A stretch of 64,000 nucleotides of DNA from positions 1 to 64,000 of the forward strand of contig NZ_WSJB01000011.1 of the NCBI RefSeq assembly GCF_009763255.1, given 5' to 3'. Of this stretch, positions 16,941-24,923 are shown piece by piece. Made by a program: the position numbers and the translations under genes. The stretch's first letter is position 1, and each line of letters begins with the position of its first letter. The notes under the pieces are model-generated. The model did no database searches. It saw only the letters and a list, made by a program, of their open reading frames with translations, and was not told where the DNA came from. This DNA is from Bordetella sp. 02P26C-1 (GTDB taxonomy: Bacteria > Pseudomonadota > Gammaproteobacteria > Burkholderiales > Burkholderiaceae_B).

Positions 16941-17066
16941 GAACAACGCCCCATCTATCCCCCGCTCCCCCCAAAAGAAGCAAGCACCCAAAACACAATC
17001 AGCCCCTGAACGCAGCAAATCCCGCATTTCACGAGCCGACCGTATCACGACCGCATCAACTCACCA

Positions 17067-18503
17067 TCAATCGTGCTTGATAGAGATCGTCTTCAGCACC
17101 GTAAATCCATACAGCGCCTCAAACCCTTTCTCACGCCCATGCCCGCTGGCTTTCACGCCGCCAAAGGGCAACTCAATCCCGCCGCCCGCGCCATAGTTGT
17201 TGATGAACACCTGCCCGCTGCGAACCTTGCGAGCGATGCGCAGTTGGCGTCCGCCATCGCGCGTCCAGACGCTGGCGGCCAGGCCGTATTCCGTGGCGTT
17301 GGCGATGCGAACCGCGTCGGCTTCGTCCTCGAACGGCATGGCGGCCAGAACCGGGCCAAAGACTTCCTCCTGCGCCAAGCGATGGTCCACCGGCACATCG
17401 CGCAGCAGAGTTGGCGCTTGGTAATAACCATCAGCAGGCGCGCCGTCGGCGATTTTGCCCTGCGCGGCCGTCGCGATGCCATCTTGCTCGGCAGACTTCA
17501 GGAAGCTTTGTACGCGTTCCAGCTGCGTTTTGCGGATCAGCGGGCCGCAATCCAGGTCCATCGTCGCCGAGCCTGTACGCAAGGCCGAGAAGGCCTCTGA
17601 GAGGCGTTCCAGCACGCGTTCATAGGCGCTGCGCTCGATCAGCAGACGGCTGCCCGCAGAGCAGGTCTGGCCCGCATTCTGCACGATGGCGTTGACGGCG
17701 ACCGGAATCAGCGCATTGATGTCGGCGTCAGCGAACACGATCTGCGGCGATTTGCCACCCAGTTCCAGCGTGACCGGGATATGACGTTCCGCCGCGGTCT
17801 GCGTAACCAGTACGCCAATGCGCGGCGAGCCGGTGAACGAAATGTGGTCGATGCCAGGATGGCGCGTCAGCGCGTCGCCCGCTTCGTGGCCGTAGCCCGT
17901 CACGATGTTGATGGCGCCCGGCGGAAAGCCCACATCGGCGGCCAGTTCCGCTACGCGTAACAGCGACAGGCAGGCGTCTTCGGCGGGCTTCACCACGCAG
18001 GCATTACCGGCTGCCAATGCGCCGCCCACGCTGCGACCGAAGATCTGCAGCGGATAGTTCCACGGCACCACATGACCGGTCACGCCATGCGGCTCGCGCA
18101 GCGTCAGGACCGTGTAGCCATTTTGATAGGGCAAGGTCTCGCCATGCAGCTTATCCGCTGCACCGCCATAGAACTCGAAATACCGGGCGATGGCGATCAC
18201 ATCCGCGCGGGCTTGCTTGGTGGGCTTGCCGCAGTCGCGCGATTCGATCTCGGTCAGTTCATCGACATGGTCGAGGATCTTCAGCGAGAGTTTCAGCATC
18301 AGACGACCACGCTCGGCAGCGGTGAGCTTGCCCCATGCGCCTTCGTCAAACGCCTTGCGCGCCGCGCGTACGGCCAGATCGATGTCGGCGGCATTGCCGC
18401 GCGGGATGGTGTCGTATTCCTGGCCCGTCGACGGATCGATGACAGGAATCGTCTCGCCGGAGCTGCCAGGAACGGAACGGTTATCGATGAAATGCTGCTT
18501 CAT
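17067..18503 (-). CDS. Aldehyde dehydrogenase family protein
   Basis: 478 residues from MKQHFIDNRSVPGSSGETI; the start at 18503 is the usual family N terminus. NAD(P)-dependent oxidation of an aldehyde to an acid is expected. Catalytic residues are all present: Asn149 in PWNYP, Lys172 in VVKPAE, Glu247 in LELGGKSP and Cys281 in NAGQTCSAGSRLL. It is the last gene of a five-gene operon after an SDR and an ABC importer, 55 bp behind the SDR stop. That context suggests alcohol to aldehyde to acid oxidation of an imported compound; the substrate is not identifiable. Confidence 0.93.
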   Translation of the reverse strand: MKQHFIDNRSVPGSSGETIPVIDPSTGQEYDTIPRGNAADIDLAVRAARKAFDEGAWGKLTAAERGRLMLKLSLKILDHVDELTEIESRDCGKPTKQARADVIAIARYFEFYGGAADKLHGETLPYQNGYTVLTLREPHGVTGHVVPWNYPLQIFGRSVGGALAAGNACVVKPAEDACLSLLRVAELAADVGFPPGAINIVTGYGHEAGDALTRHPGIDHISFTGSPRIGVLVTQTAAERHIPVTLELGGKSPQIVFADADINALIPVAVNAIVQNAGQTCSAGSRLLIERSAYERVLERLSEAFSALRTGSATMDLDCGPLIRKTQLERVQSFLKSAEQDGIATAAQGKIADGAPADGYYQAPTLLRDVPVDHRLAQEEVFGPVLAAMPFEDEADAVRIANATEYGLAASVWTRDGGRQLRIARKVRSGQVFINNYGAGGGIELPFGGVKASGHGREKGFEALYGFTVLKTISIKHD

Positions 18504-18558
18504 GCCTGTGAACCTCAAATGTGTCGTTGCAGATAATGCCGGCGTGATCACCGGGCAG

Positions 18559-19353
18559 CTAAAACAAAATGGATAAACCTCCGTCCACGGCCAGTACCTG
18601 GCCATTGACGTAGGAAGCGGCGGGCGAAGCCAGAAAGACCGCCGCGCCAGCGATTTCTTCCGGACGCCCCCAACGGCCCATGGGATTGCGATGCGCCATG
18701 CGTTGAAAGACTTCCGGGTCCTTGACCATCGCAGTGTTGGTTTCGGTGGCGAAGGTCCCGGGAGCGATGGCGTTGCTGGTGATGCCCAATGGGCCCAGCT
18801 CCGCCGCTAACGCGCGCATCATGCCGGTCAAGCCTTGCTTGGCGGCCGGGTATACGGCGTCACCCGCACGCGCTAATTCACCGGCAACCGAGGTGATGGT
18901 GATGATGCGGCCCGACTTTTGTTTCACCATGCGCGCGGCGGCATGTTTGGATATCAGCATGCTGGCGACCAGATCCGTTTCGATGAGGGCGCGGATCTCG
19001 GCGGCAGTGATGGTTTGCAGCGTCTGACGATTGCGGGCGCCCACGTTGTTGACGAGGATGTCCAGACGACCGAAATCCGCGTCGATCTGTTCAAAGGCGC
19101 GCGTGACCGCGTCGTCGTCACCAACATCGAACGCCAGCGCTGTCGCCGTCAAACCCTCATCGCGCAGCGCCCGGGCCGCGGATTCGGTGGCTTCGGGATT
19201 GCGGCCGTTGATCAGCACATGGGCGCCGCTCGCGGCCATGGCGCGCGCCATACACAGGCCTAGCCCGCGTGCAGAGCCGGTGATGAGCGCAACCTGACCG
19301 GCCAGCGAAAACTGCTGGAGGAAAGCCTGGTTAGCGAGGGTGTTCGTCGTCAT
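18559..19353 (-). CDS. SDR family NAD(P)-dependent oxidoreductase
   Basis: 264 residues with the Rossmann motif TGSARGLG (25-32), NNVG (102-105) and the catalytic set Ser155, Tyr168, Lys172 (TSVAGELARAGDAVYPAAK). The opening FSLAGQVALITGSARGLGLCMARAMAASGAHVLINGR resembles gluconate 5-dehydrogenase-type enzymes. The C terminus GAAVFLASPAASYVNGQVLAVDGGLSI is standard. It starts 27 bp after the permease stop, so it is co-transcribed with the ABC genes. Predicted to oxidise a secondary alcohol or reduce a ketone of the transported compound. Confidence 0.92.
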   Translation of the reverse strand: MTTNTLANQAFLQQFSLAGQVALITGSARGLGLCMARAMAASGAHVLINGRNPEATESAARALRDEGLTATALAFDVGDDDAVTRAFEQIDADFGRLDILVNNVGARNRQTLQTITAAEIRALIETDLVASMLISKHAAARMVKQKSGRIITITSVAGELARAGDAVYPAAKQGLTGMMRALAAELGPLGITSNAIAPGTFATETNTAMVKDPEVFQRMAHRNPMGRWGRPEEIAGAAVFLASPAASYVNGQVLAVDGGLSILF

Positions 19354-19380
19354 GATGCGGTCGGGAAAGTCTCGGCAAAA

Positions 19381-20232
19381 TTATTCGCGGAACTCCGGGG
19401 CCCAATGCAGTAGCCTGCGCTCAAGCCATGTGACAGCGTACACCAGCGCGATGCCTACGACCGACAGCAGCGTGACCGCCGCGAACATGTCGGTGGCATT
19501 CAACGTAGCGAGCGCCGTCACCATCAAGTACCCCATGCCGGTAGTTGATCCAACGAATTCCGCGAGCACCACACCAATCAACGCAAAGCTGATCGCATTG
19601 GGCAGCGCGGCAAACGTCCATGCGGCAGCGGTGGGCACGCGCACGCGCCACAAGATCTGACGCGGCGATCCGCCCAGCGTGCGGCAGAAATCCACGAGTT
19701 CGCGTTCCACGCTGCGTCCGCCTTTATAGGTGTTGAAGAACACCAGGAAGAACACCACGAACCACGAGGTCACGACTTTCGATGCCAGCCCCAAACCAAA
19801 GAACATGGTGATCAGCGGCACGAACGCGATACGCGGCATGGAGTTAAAGGCAACGATAAACGGATTGAAGATATCGGCCAACATCCGGCTTCGGCTAAGC
19901 ACCATGCCCACGATAAATCCGCTGCCTACGCCCACGACCAGGCCGACCAGCGTGGCCTCCAGCGTGAGCCATAGATGCGGCCATACCGAGCGCGGGCCGG
20001 GCTGCAGCCATTCCCATAATCGCGCGGCGATGCGCGACGGCTGGCTGATAAAGAACGGATCGAAGATCGTGTTCTGCGCGAACCACGGAATGCTGGTCAA
20101 AATCTGCCAGCCGCCGATGATGGTGGCGAGGATCAGCAGCTGCCAGGCCGTGATGCGCAGCCGTCGCCGCACTTGCGCGCGGCGGTCTTGTTGCAGTTGA
20201 TCCTGCAAGGAAGAAGCGTCGATTGCAGTCAT
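19381..20232 (-). CDS. ABC transporter permease (SsuC/TauC/NitT type)
   Basis: 283 residues with about six membrane segments. The cytoplasmic EAA loop that contacts the ATPase reads DFCRTLGGSPRQILWRVRVPTAAAWTFAAL. The family pattern FNSMPRIAFVPLITMFFGLGLASKVVTSWFVVFF is clear. It stands with the ATPase and binding protein immediately upstream, completing a nitrate/sulfonate/taurine-class importer. The substrate is not fixed by family. Confidence 0.93.
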   Translation of the reverse strand: MTAIDASSLQDQLQQDRRAQVRRRLRITAWQLLILATIIGGWQILTSIPWFAQNTIFDPFFISQPSRIAARLWEWLQPGPRSVWPHLWLTLEATLVGLVVGVGSGFIVGMVLSRSRMLADIFNPFIVAFNSMPRIAFVPLITMFFGLGLASKVVTSWFVVFFLVFFNTYKGGRSVERELVDFCRTLGGSPRQILWRVRVPTAAAWTFAALPNAISFALIGVVLAEFVGSTTGMGYLMVTALATLNATDMFAAVTLLSVVGIALVYAVTWLERRLLHWAPEFRE

Positions 20233-20247
20233 GAATACTCGGCGGCG

Positions 20248-21045
20248 CTAGGCCGCGGCACGGAATTGTTCGCCCAGCACGCTCCATAGACTTTGAACGT
20301 GCGAGACAAACTGTGGCGTCTCGCGCAATACAAAGACATCACGGGGATGCGGGATGGTGATGCGTTCATCGAGCAGGACACGGCTGGGTGGACCCGATAG
20401 CACGATGACGCGATCAGACAGTGTGATGGCTTCATCCAGATCGTGCGTCACCATCACAACGGTCTGCCCGAGCTTTCGCCAGATCTCGATCAGCTCGCGA
20501 TGCAGGTGCGTCTTGGTGTGCGTGTCCAGCGCGCCGAAGGGTTCGTCCAGCAGCAGGATGCGTGGCTCGACCGCCAGACTCATCAAGAGCGCCACGCGCC
20601 GCCGCATGCCGCCCGATAACTGATGCGGATAGGCATCGCCAAAACCGGTGAGATGCCCCAATTCCAGTAGCTCGACGACACGGCGTTCGATCCGCGCCGG
20701 GTCCACGCCCTGGAATTTCAAGCCGAGCGCCACGTTCTTGCGCACGGTGTACCAGGGCAATAGCGTGTCTTTCTGAAAGATATAGCCCAGGGCTGGCGGC
20801 ACCTGTCCGTTGACCAGCTCGCCCGCCACGCGGATGGTGCCGGTGGTGGGCGCCAGAAAGCCCGCGATCATGTTCAGCAGCGTGCTCTTGCCGCAGCCGG
20901 ACGGCCCCACGATAGATACGAACTCGCCTTCCGCGATGGAAAGCGAGACGTTACCGATCGCATGAACCATTCCGGCGCGGCCCTGATAGGCCTTGCCGAC
21001 CTCGGAGATTTCAATCATCGTCGTTTCACGTCCTGCCCGCTGCAT
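20248..21045 (-). CDS. ABC transporter ATP-binding protein (SsuB/TauB type)
   Basis: Walker A GPSGCGKST, Q-loop FQKDTLLPW, signature LSGGMRRRVALL, Walker B ILLLDEPFGALD and switch VTHDLDEA are all present. I place the start at 21045, where its ATG overlaps the binding-protein stop as TGATG (translational coupling). A second ATG at 21018 (MIEISEVGKAYQ) matches the family N terminus and is a fair alternative. It powers the permease at 19381-20232. Confidence 0.93.
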   Translation of the reverse strand: MQRAGRETTMIEISEVGKAYQGRAGMVHAIGNVSLSIAEGEFVSIVGPSGCGKSTLLNMIAGFLAPTTGTIRVAGELVNGQVPPALGYIFQKDTLLPWYTVRKNVALGLKFQGVDPARIERRVVELLELGHLTGFGDAYPHQLSGGMRRRVALLMSLAVEPRILLLDEPFGALDTHTKTHLHRELIEIWRKLGQTVVMVTHDLDEAITLSDRVIVLSGPPSRVLLDERITIPHPRDVFVLRETPQFVSHVQSLWSVLGEQFRAAA

Positions 21046-22106
21046 CAGGCCGCTTTGCGCGCGCGTTCCACGAAGGACATGTCCACGCATTGAGCATACG
21101 GCACACGCTTGAGCTCTTCGTTCGAGAACTGGCGATCGTCGCCCATGATGGCGATCATGCGATCGTAGGCGGCTGGCGTGATGATGTTGTCCTTCAGGAA
21201 AACGGTGTCCTTATAAATCGTCAGCGTTTTCTCGATGGCCGGGCGCGGGAAGGCGTTCAGGTAGTCATCGTAGATCGTGTCGGTGATTTCCTGCACGCTG
21301 TGATCGGTGATGAAGTTCTGAGCCTTTACCAGCGCTGTGACGAACGCCTGCACGACTTCGGGGCGTTTCTGGATGGTGTCTTGCAGTGTCAGCGCGGCGA
21401 TACCGGGCACGTCGCCGCCCATGAATTCATTCCACGCGGCTTCGGTGGTGGCGTCGAAAATCGGCACGCCCCAGCCTTCGGCCTTGGCTTGCTCCATCAT
21501 CGACATGGTGGCCATGCTGGCCGATACCGAACCCGTTTTCAGCGCGCCCAGCATGGTGGCCAGATCGCCCAGCGGACGCACATCGACTTTGTCGGCGATG
21601 CCGGCCTGCTGCATGAGATAAACCGCCATCAACCATGTCACCGACTGCGGCTGCGTGGCGCCAACGCGCTTGCCGGCGAGGTCTTTTAGCGATTTGATTT
21701 TGCCGCTCTCGTAGTCCTCGCGGCGCACGATCACGTTGGCGTAGGTGAGCTTGCGATCGAAACCGAAGATCAGGCTCGCGGGTTTACCCGCCAAGGTCAA
21801 CGCGGGCGCAGCAGTCGCGGCGGTGGCGCCAAACTGGATTTGCCCGGCCGCCAGCATCTGCATGGTGCGCGGGCCGCTTTGCGAATTCAGGTACTCAACT
21901 TCGAGGCCGCCTTCACCAAAGTAGCCTTTTTTGAACGCCACATACGCGGCAGAGAAAAACGGATCGATGCTACCCAAACCGAATACGGCTTTGCCGAGCT
22001 TGGCTTGCGCAAAAGCGGGCGCGCCGATGAGGCTGGTGCCGGCGATGGCGGCGGTAGAGGCCAGAAACTGGCGGCGGGAAAAGGCACCTGTTTGCGAGCG
22101 CTGCAT
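21045..22106 (-). CDS. Tat-exported ABC substrate-binding protein (NMT1/SsuA-like)
   Basis: 353 residues. The N terminus MQRSQTGAFSRRQFLASTAAIAGTS has a twin-arginine motif and the signal ends near APAFAQA. GAGGA precedes the ATG by a few bases. Binding-protein features include KKGYFGEGGLEVEYL, AAGQIQFGATAATAAPAL and SLKDLAGKRVGATQPQS. Members bind sulfonates, taurine, nitrate, pyrimidine precursors or aromatic acids. It is the first gene of the operon that ends with SDR and aldehyde dehydrogenase genes. Confidence 0.92.
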   Translation of the reverse strand: MQRSQTGAFSRRQFLASTAAIAGTSLIGAPAFAQAKLGKAVFGLGSIDPFFSAAYVAFKKGYFGEGGLEVEYLNSQSGPRTMQMLAAGQIQFGATAATAAPALTLAGKPASLIFGFDRKLTYANVIVRREDYESGKIKSLKDLAGKRVGATQPQSVTWLMAVYLMQQAGIADKVDVRPLGDLATMLGALKTGSVSASMATMSMMEQAKAEGWGVPIFDATTEAAWNEFMGGDVPGIAALTLQDTIQKRPEVVQAFVTALVKAQNFITDHSVQEITDTIYDDYLNAFPRPAIEKTLTIYKDTVFLKDNIITPAAYDRMIAIMGDDRQFSNEELKRVPYAQCVDMSFVERARKAA

Positions 22107-22163
22107 GTCATCCTCGAGAGTTGTTGTACGAAATTATTTTGCGAAACGATACTGCAAATGTGG

Positions 22164-22195
22164 AAAGACCGTGGGATTTCCACGGTCTTTTTAAT
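22164..22195. terminator. Hairpin terminator between topB and the ABC operon
   Basis: AAAGACCGTGG, five-base loop, CCACGGTCTTT: an 11-bp perfect stem. It follows the topB stop (22249) by about 54 bases on the minus strand, where three T follow; on the plus strand five T follow. It probably ends the topB transcript. Confidence 0.75.
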
Positions 22196-22248
22196 GATGT
22201 GAGCCGGATCATACGATAGGGGATAACCCGGCTGCCGACCCAGCCTCG

Positions 22249-24861
22249 TCAGCTTGCCGTTTTGGCAGCGGCTTTCTTGGCGGCGGTCTTCTTCGTCGCG
22301 GCCTTTTTGGTGGCGGCTTTTTTGGGCGCCGCTTTCTTGGCCGCTGACTTGGCGGCGGTTTTGCTTGCCGTCTTTGTCGCCGTCTTGGCCGGCGCGCGTC
22401 CCGGTTTCGCCGCGCGCGGCTCGAACTCAAAGCCGATCTTGCCGTCGGGCTGACGCACCAAGAACGCCTTGAACTTGCGATTGGTGCGGCTGGAGACGAA
22501 TCCATCTAGCAGATCGGTACGGCCATTCGTCAGCAGTTTGTGCATCTGCTCGCGCGAGATCTCCTGCTGCAAAATGATCTTGCCCGAACGGAAGTCGCAG
22601 GACTTTTCCGGGCCCACCGATTTCTCGCACACGTAGCTCAAGCCATGCTCGAAGACATTCGCGTGGCACTTGGGGCAGCCGCCCACCGGCGTGTGTCCCG
22701 TAAAGTCCACCGCTTCGTTGTCTTCTTCGTCGTTCTGGCCGAAGTCGAATTCGAGCTTGTTTTCGTCGCTGAGCCGCAAGATGGCGGCGAACGGACGGCC
22801 CATCTTGCTGATAAAGCCTTGCAAGGGACCGATCTCGCGCTTGGCCAGCAGCTCTTCGACTTCCGGCAGTTCGAACGTGCGCCCACCCGGGTGCTTGCCG
22901 ATGGAGAAGTCGCAGTTCGTGCAAGCGAAACGGCGATAGTTTTCCTTGACCACGCCGCCGCATTTGGGACATGGGGTTGTCAAGGTGGCATAGTCGCCGG
23001 GCACGGTGTCGCGCTCGTATTCCTTGGCGCGCTTGACGATGACCTGGGTCATTTGCGCGATTTCGCGCATGAAGGCCTCGCGGTTCAAACCGCCCTGCTC
23101 GATCTGCTTGAGCTTGTGCTCCCATTCGCCCGTGAGTTCGGGCGAGGTGAGTTCGGTCACGTCCAAACCCGCCAATAGCGTCATCAACTGGCGCGCCTTG
23201 GCGGTCGGAACAAGTTCCCTGCCCTCGCGGCGCAGGTAGCCTTCGCCTAGCAAACCTTCGATGATGCCCGCGCGCGTGGCCGGCGTGCCCAGGCCGCGCT
23301 CGGACATGGCTTCGCGTAGCTCTTCGTCGTCGACCAGCTTGCCCGCGCCTTCCATGGCCGACAGCAGCGTGGCTTCGGTGTAGCGGGCCGGCGGCTTGGT
23401 GGCCAGACCCACGGCCTCGACATCCTCGGTGCGCACGGTCTCGTTGTCGCCCACCGGCACGAGGTTGGCGTCCTCGCCTTGCGCTTCCTTGCCGTAGACG
23501 GCCAGCCAGCCCGGCGACACAAGCACTTTGCCCTCGGTCTTGAAGCGATGACCCTGCACTTCGGTCAAGCGCGTGGTGACGCGGTACTCGGCCGGCGGGA
23601 AAAACACGGCCAGGAAACGCTTTAACACCAGATCGTAAAGCTTGCCCTCGGCCTCGCTTAGATCGTGCGGGATTTGCAGCGTGGGGATGATGGCAAAGTG
23701 ATCGGAGACCTTTTTATTGTCGAAGATGCGACGATTGGGTTTGACCCAGTTCTGCTCTATGACGGTGCCTGCGTGACGCGACAGGCCGCCCACGGCGTTC
23801 GAGCCGCCTTGGGCCAGCGCCTGCATGGTCTGGCGCACCGTGCCCACGTAATCCTCGGGCAGGTAGCGCGAATCGGTACGCGGATAGGTCAGTGCTTTAT
23901 GGCGTTCGTACAGGGTCTGCGCCAGTGCGAGCGTGGTTTTGGCGGAAAAACCAAAACGGCCGTTGGCCTCGCGTTGCAGCGAGGTCAGGTCGTACAGGGC
24001 CGGCGACATCTGGGTCGAGGGCTTGGACTCTTCCGTGACTTGACCGGGCTGTTCGCGACACGCGGCCACTACACTTTGGGCAGCCGCCAGCGACCAGAGG
24101 CGCGAATCGCGCTTTTCCGGATCGCGTTCGTCTTTCTTGAAATCCGGATCGATCCAGCGGCCCTGATAGAGACCCGCGGCGGCGACAAAGGTCGCATGGA
24201 CCTCCCAGTAATCGCGTGACACGAAGCGGCGGATACGTTCTTCGCGCTCGGCCACAATCGCCAGCGTCGGCGTTTGCACGCGTCCGACGGGCGTTTTAAA
24301 GAAACCGCCGTCCTTGCTGTTGAACGCCGTCATGGCGCGCGTGCCGTTGATGCCCACCAGCCAGTCGGCCTCGGCGCGCGAGCGGGCGGCGGCCTCCAGC
24401 GGCTTGAGCTGGGCGTCATCGCGCAGATTCTCGAACGCCTCGCGGATGGCGGCCTGCGTCATGGACTGCAGCCACAGCCGTTTGATCGGCTTTTTCACCC
24501 CGGCGTACTGAATGATGTAGCGGAAAATCAGTTCGCCCTCGCGCCCGGCGTCACAGGCGTTGATCAGGCCGTCGACGTCCTTGCGCTTGGCGAGTTTGAC
24601 CAGGAGCTTCAGGCGCTCGGCGGATTTCTTATCGGCCGGGCCCAGCTCAAAGGCTGGCGGGATCACGGGCAGGTGCGTAAAGCTCCACTTCCCTTTGACG
24701 GGATCGTTGGGCGCGACCAGCCCCAGCAAATGTCCGATGCTGGAAGACAGCACGTAACGATCACTTTCAAAATAGTCCCCCTCGCGCACGAAGCCTCCTA
24801 GGGCGCGCGAGATATCAAGGGCCACCGAGGGTTTCTCGGCAATAATCAGCGTTTTGCTCAT
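22249..24861 (-). CDS. topB: DNA topoisomerase III with histone H1-like tail
   Basis: 870 residues, type IA topoisomerase that decatenates single-stranded regions. The Toprim domain starts KTLIIAEKPSVALDISRALGG and has NACDAGREGELIFRYI. The active-site tyrosine is in ALTYPRTDSRYLPEDY. Two C-terminal four-cysteine zinc-finger-like modules appear (CPKCGGVVKENYRRFACTNC and CPKCHANVFEHGLSYVCEKS). The last 55 or so residues are almost only Lys, Ala, Thr and Pro (KTATKTASKTAAKSAAKK and similar), like the H1-type DNA-binding tails of Burkholderiales. The gene diverges from the DUF2157 gene across 62 bp. Confidence 0.95.
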   Translation of the reverse strand: MSKTLIIAEKPSVALDISRALGGFVREGDYFESDRYVLSSSIGHLLGLVAPNDPVKGKWSFTHLPVIPPAFELGPADKKSAERLKLLVKLAKRKDVDGLINACDAGREGELIFRYIIQYAGVKKPIKRLWLQSMTQAAIREAFENLRDDAQLKPLEAAARSRAEADWLVGINGTRAMTAFNSKDGGFFKTPVGRVQTPTLAIVAEREERIRRFVSRDYWEVHATFVAAAGLYQGRWIDPDFKKDERDPEKRDSRLWSLAAAQSVVAACREQPGQVTEESKPSTQMSPALYDLTSLQREANGRFGFSAKTTLALAQTLYERHKALTYPRTDSRYLPEDYVGTVRQTMQALAQGGSNAVGGLSRHAGTVIEQNWVKPNRRIFDNKKVSDHFAIIPTLQIPHDLSEAEGKLYDLVLKRFLAVFFPPAEYRVTTRLTEVQGHRFKTEGKVLVSPGWLAVYGKEAQGEDANLVPVGDNETVRTEDVEAVGLATKPPARYTEATLLSAMEGAGKLVDDEELREAMSERGLGTPATRAGIIEGLLGEGYLRREGRELVPTAKARQLMTLLAGLDVTELTSPELTGEWEHKLKQIEQGGLNREAFMREIAQMTQVIVKRAKEYERDTVPGDYATLTTPCPKCGGVVKENYRRFACTNCDFSIGKHPGGRTFELPEVEELLAKREIGPLQGFISKMGRPFAAILRLSDENKLEFDFGQNDEEDNEAVDFTGHTPVGGCPKCHANVFEHGLSYVCEKSVGPEKSCDFRSGKIILQQEISREQMHKLLTNGRTDLLDGFVSSRTNRKFKAFLVRQPDGKIGFEFEPRAAKPGRAPAKTATKTASKTAAKSAAKKAAPKKAATKKAATKKTAAKKAAAKTAS

Positions 24862-24923
24862 GGGTATCCAGTGGCGGCAGACCCGCCGGTGTAGCGCGGA
24901 TGATACGAGGGGAGATTCGCCAC

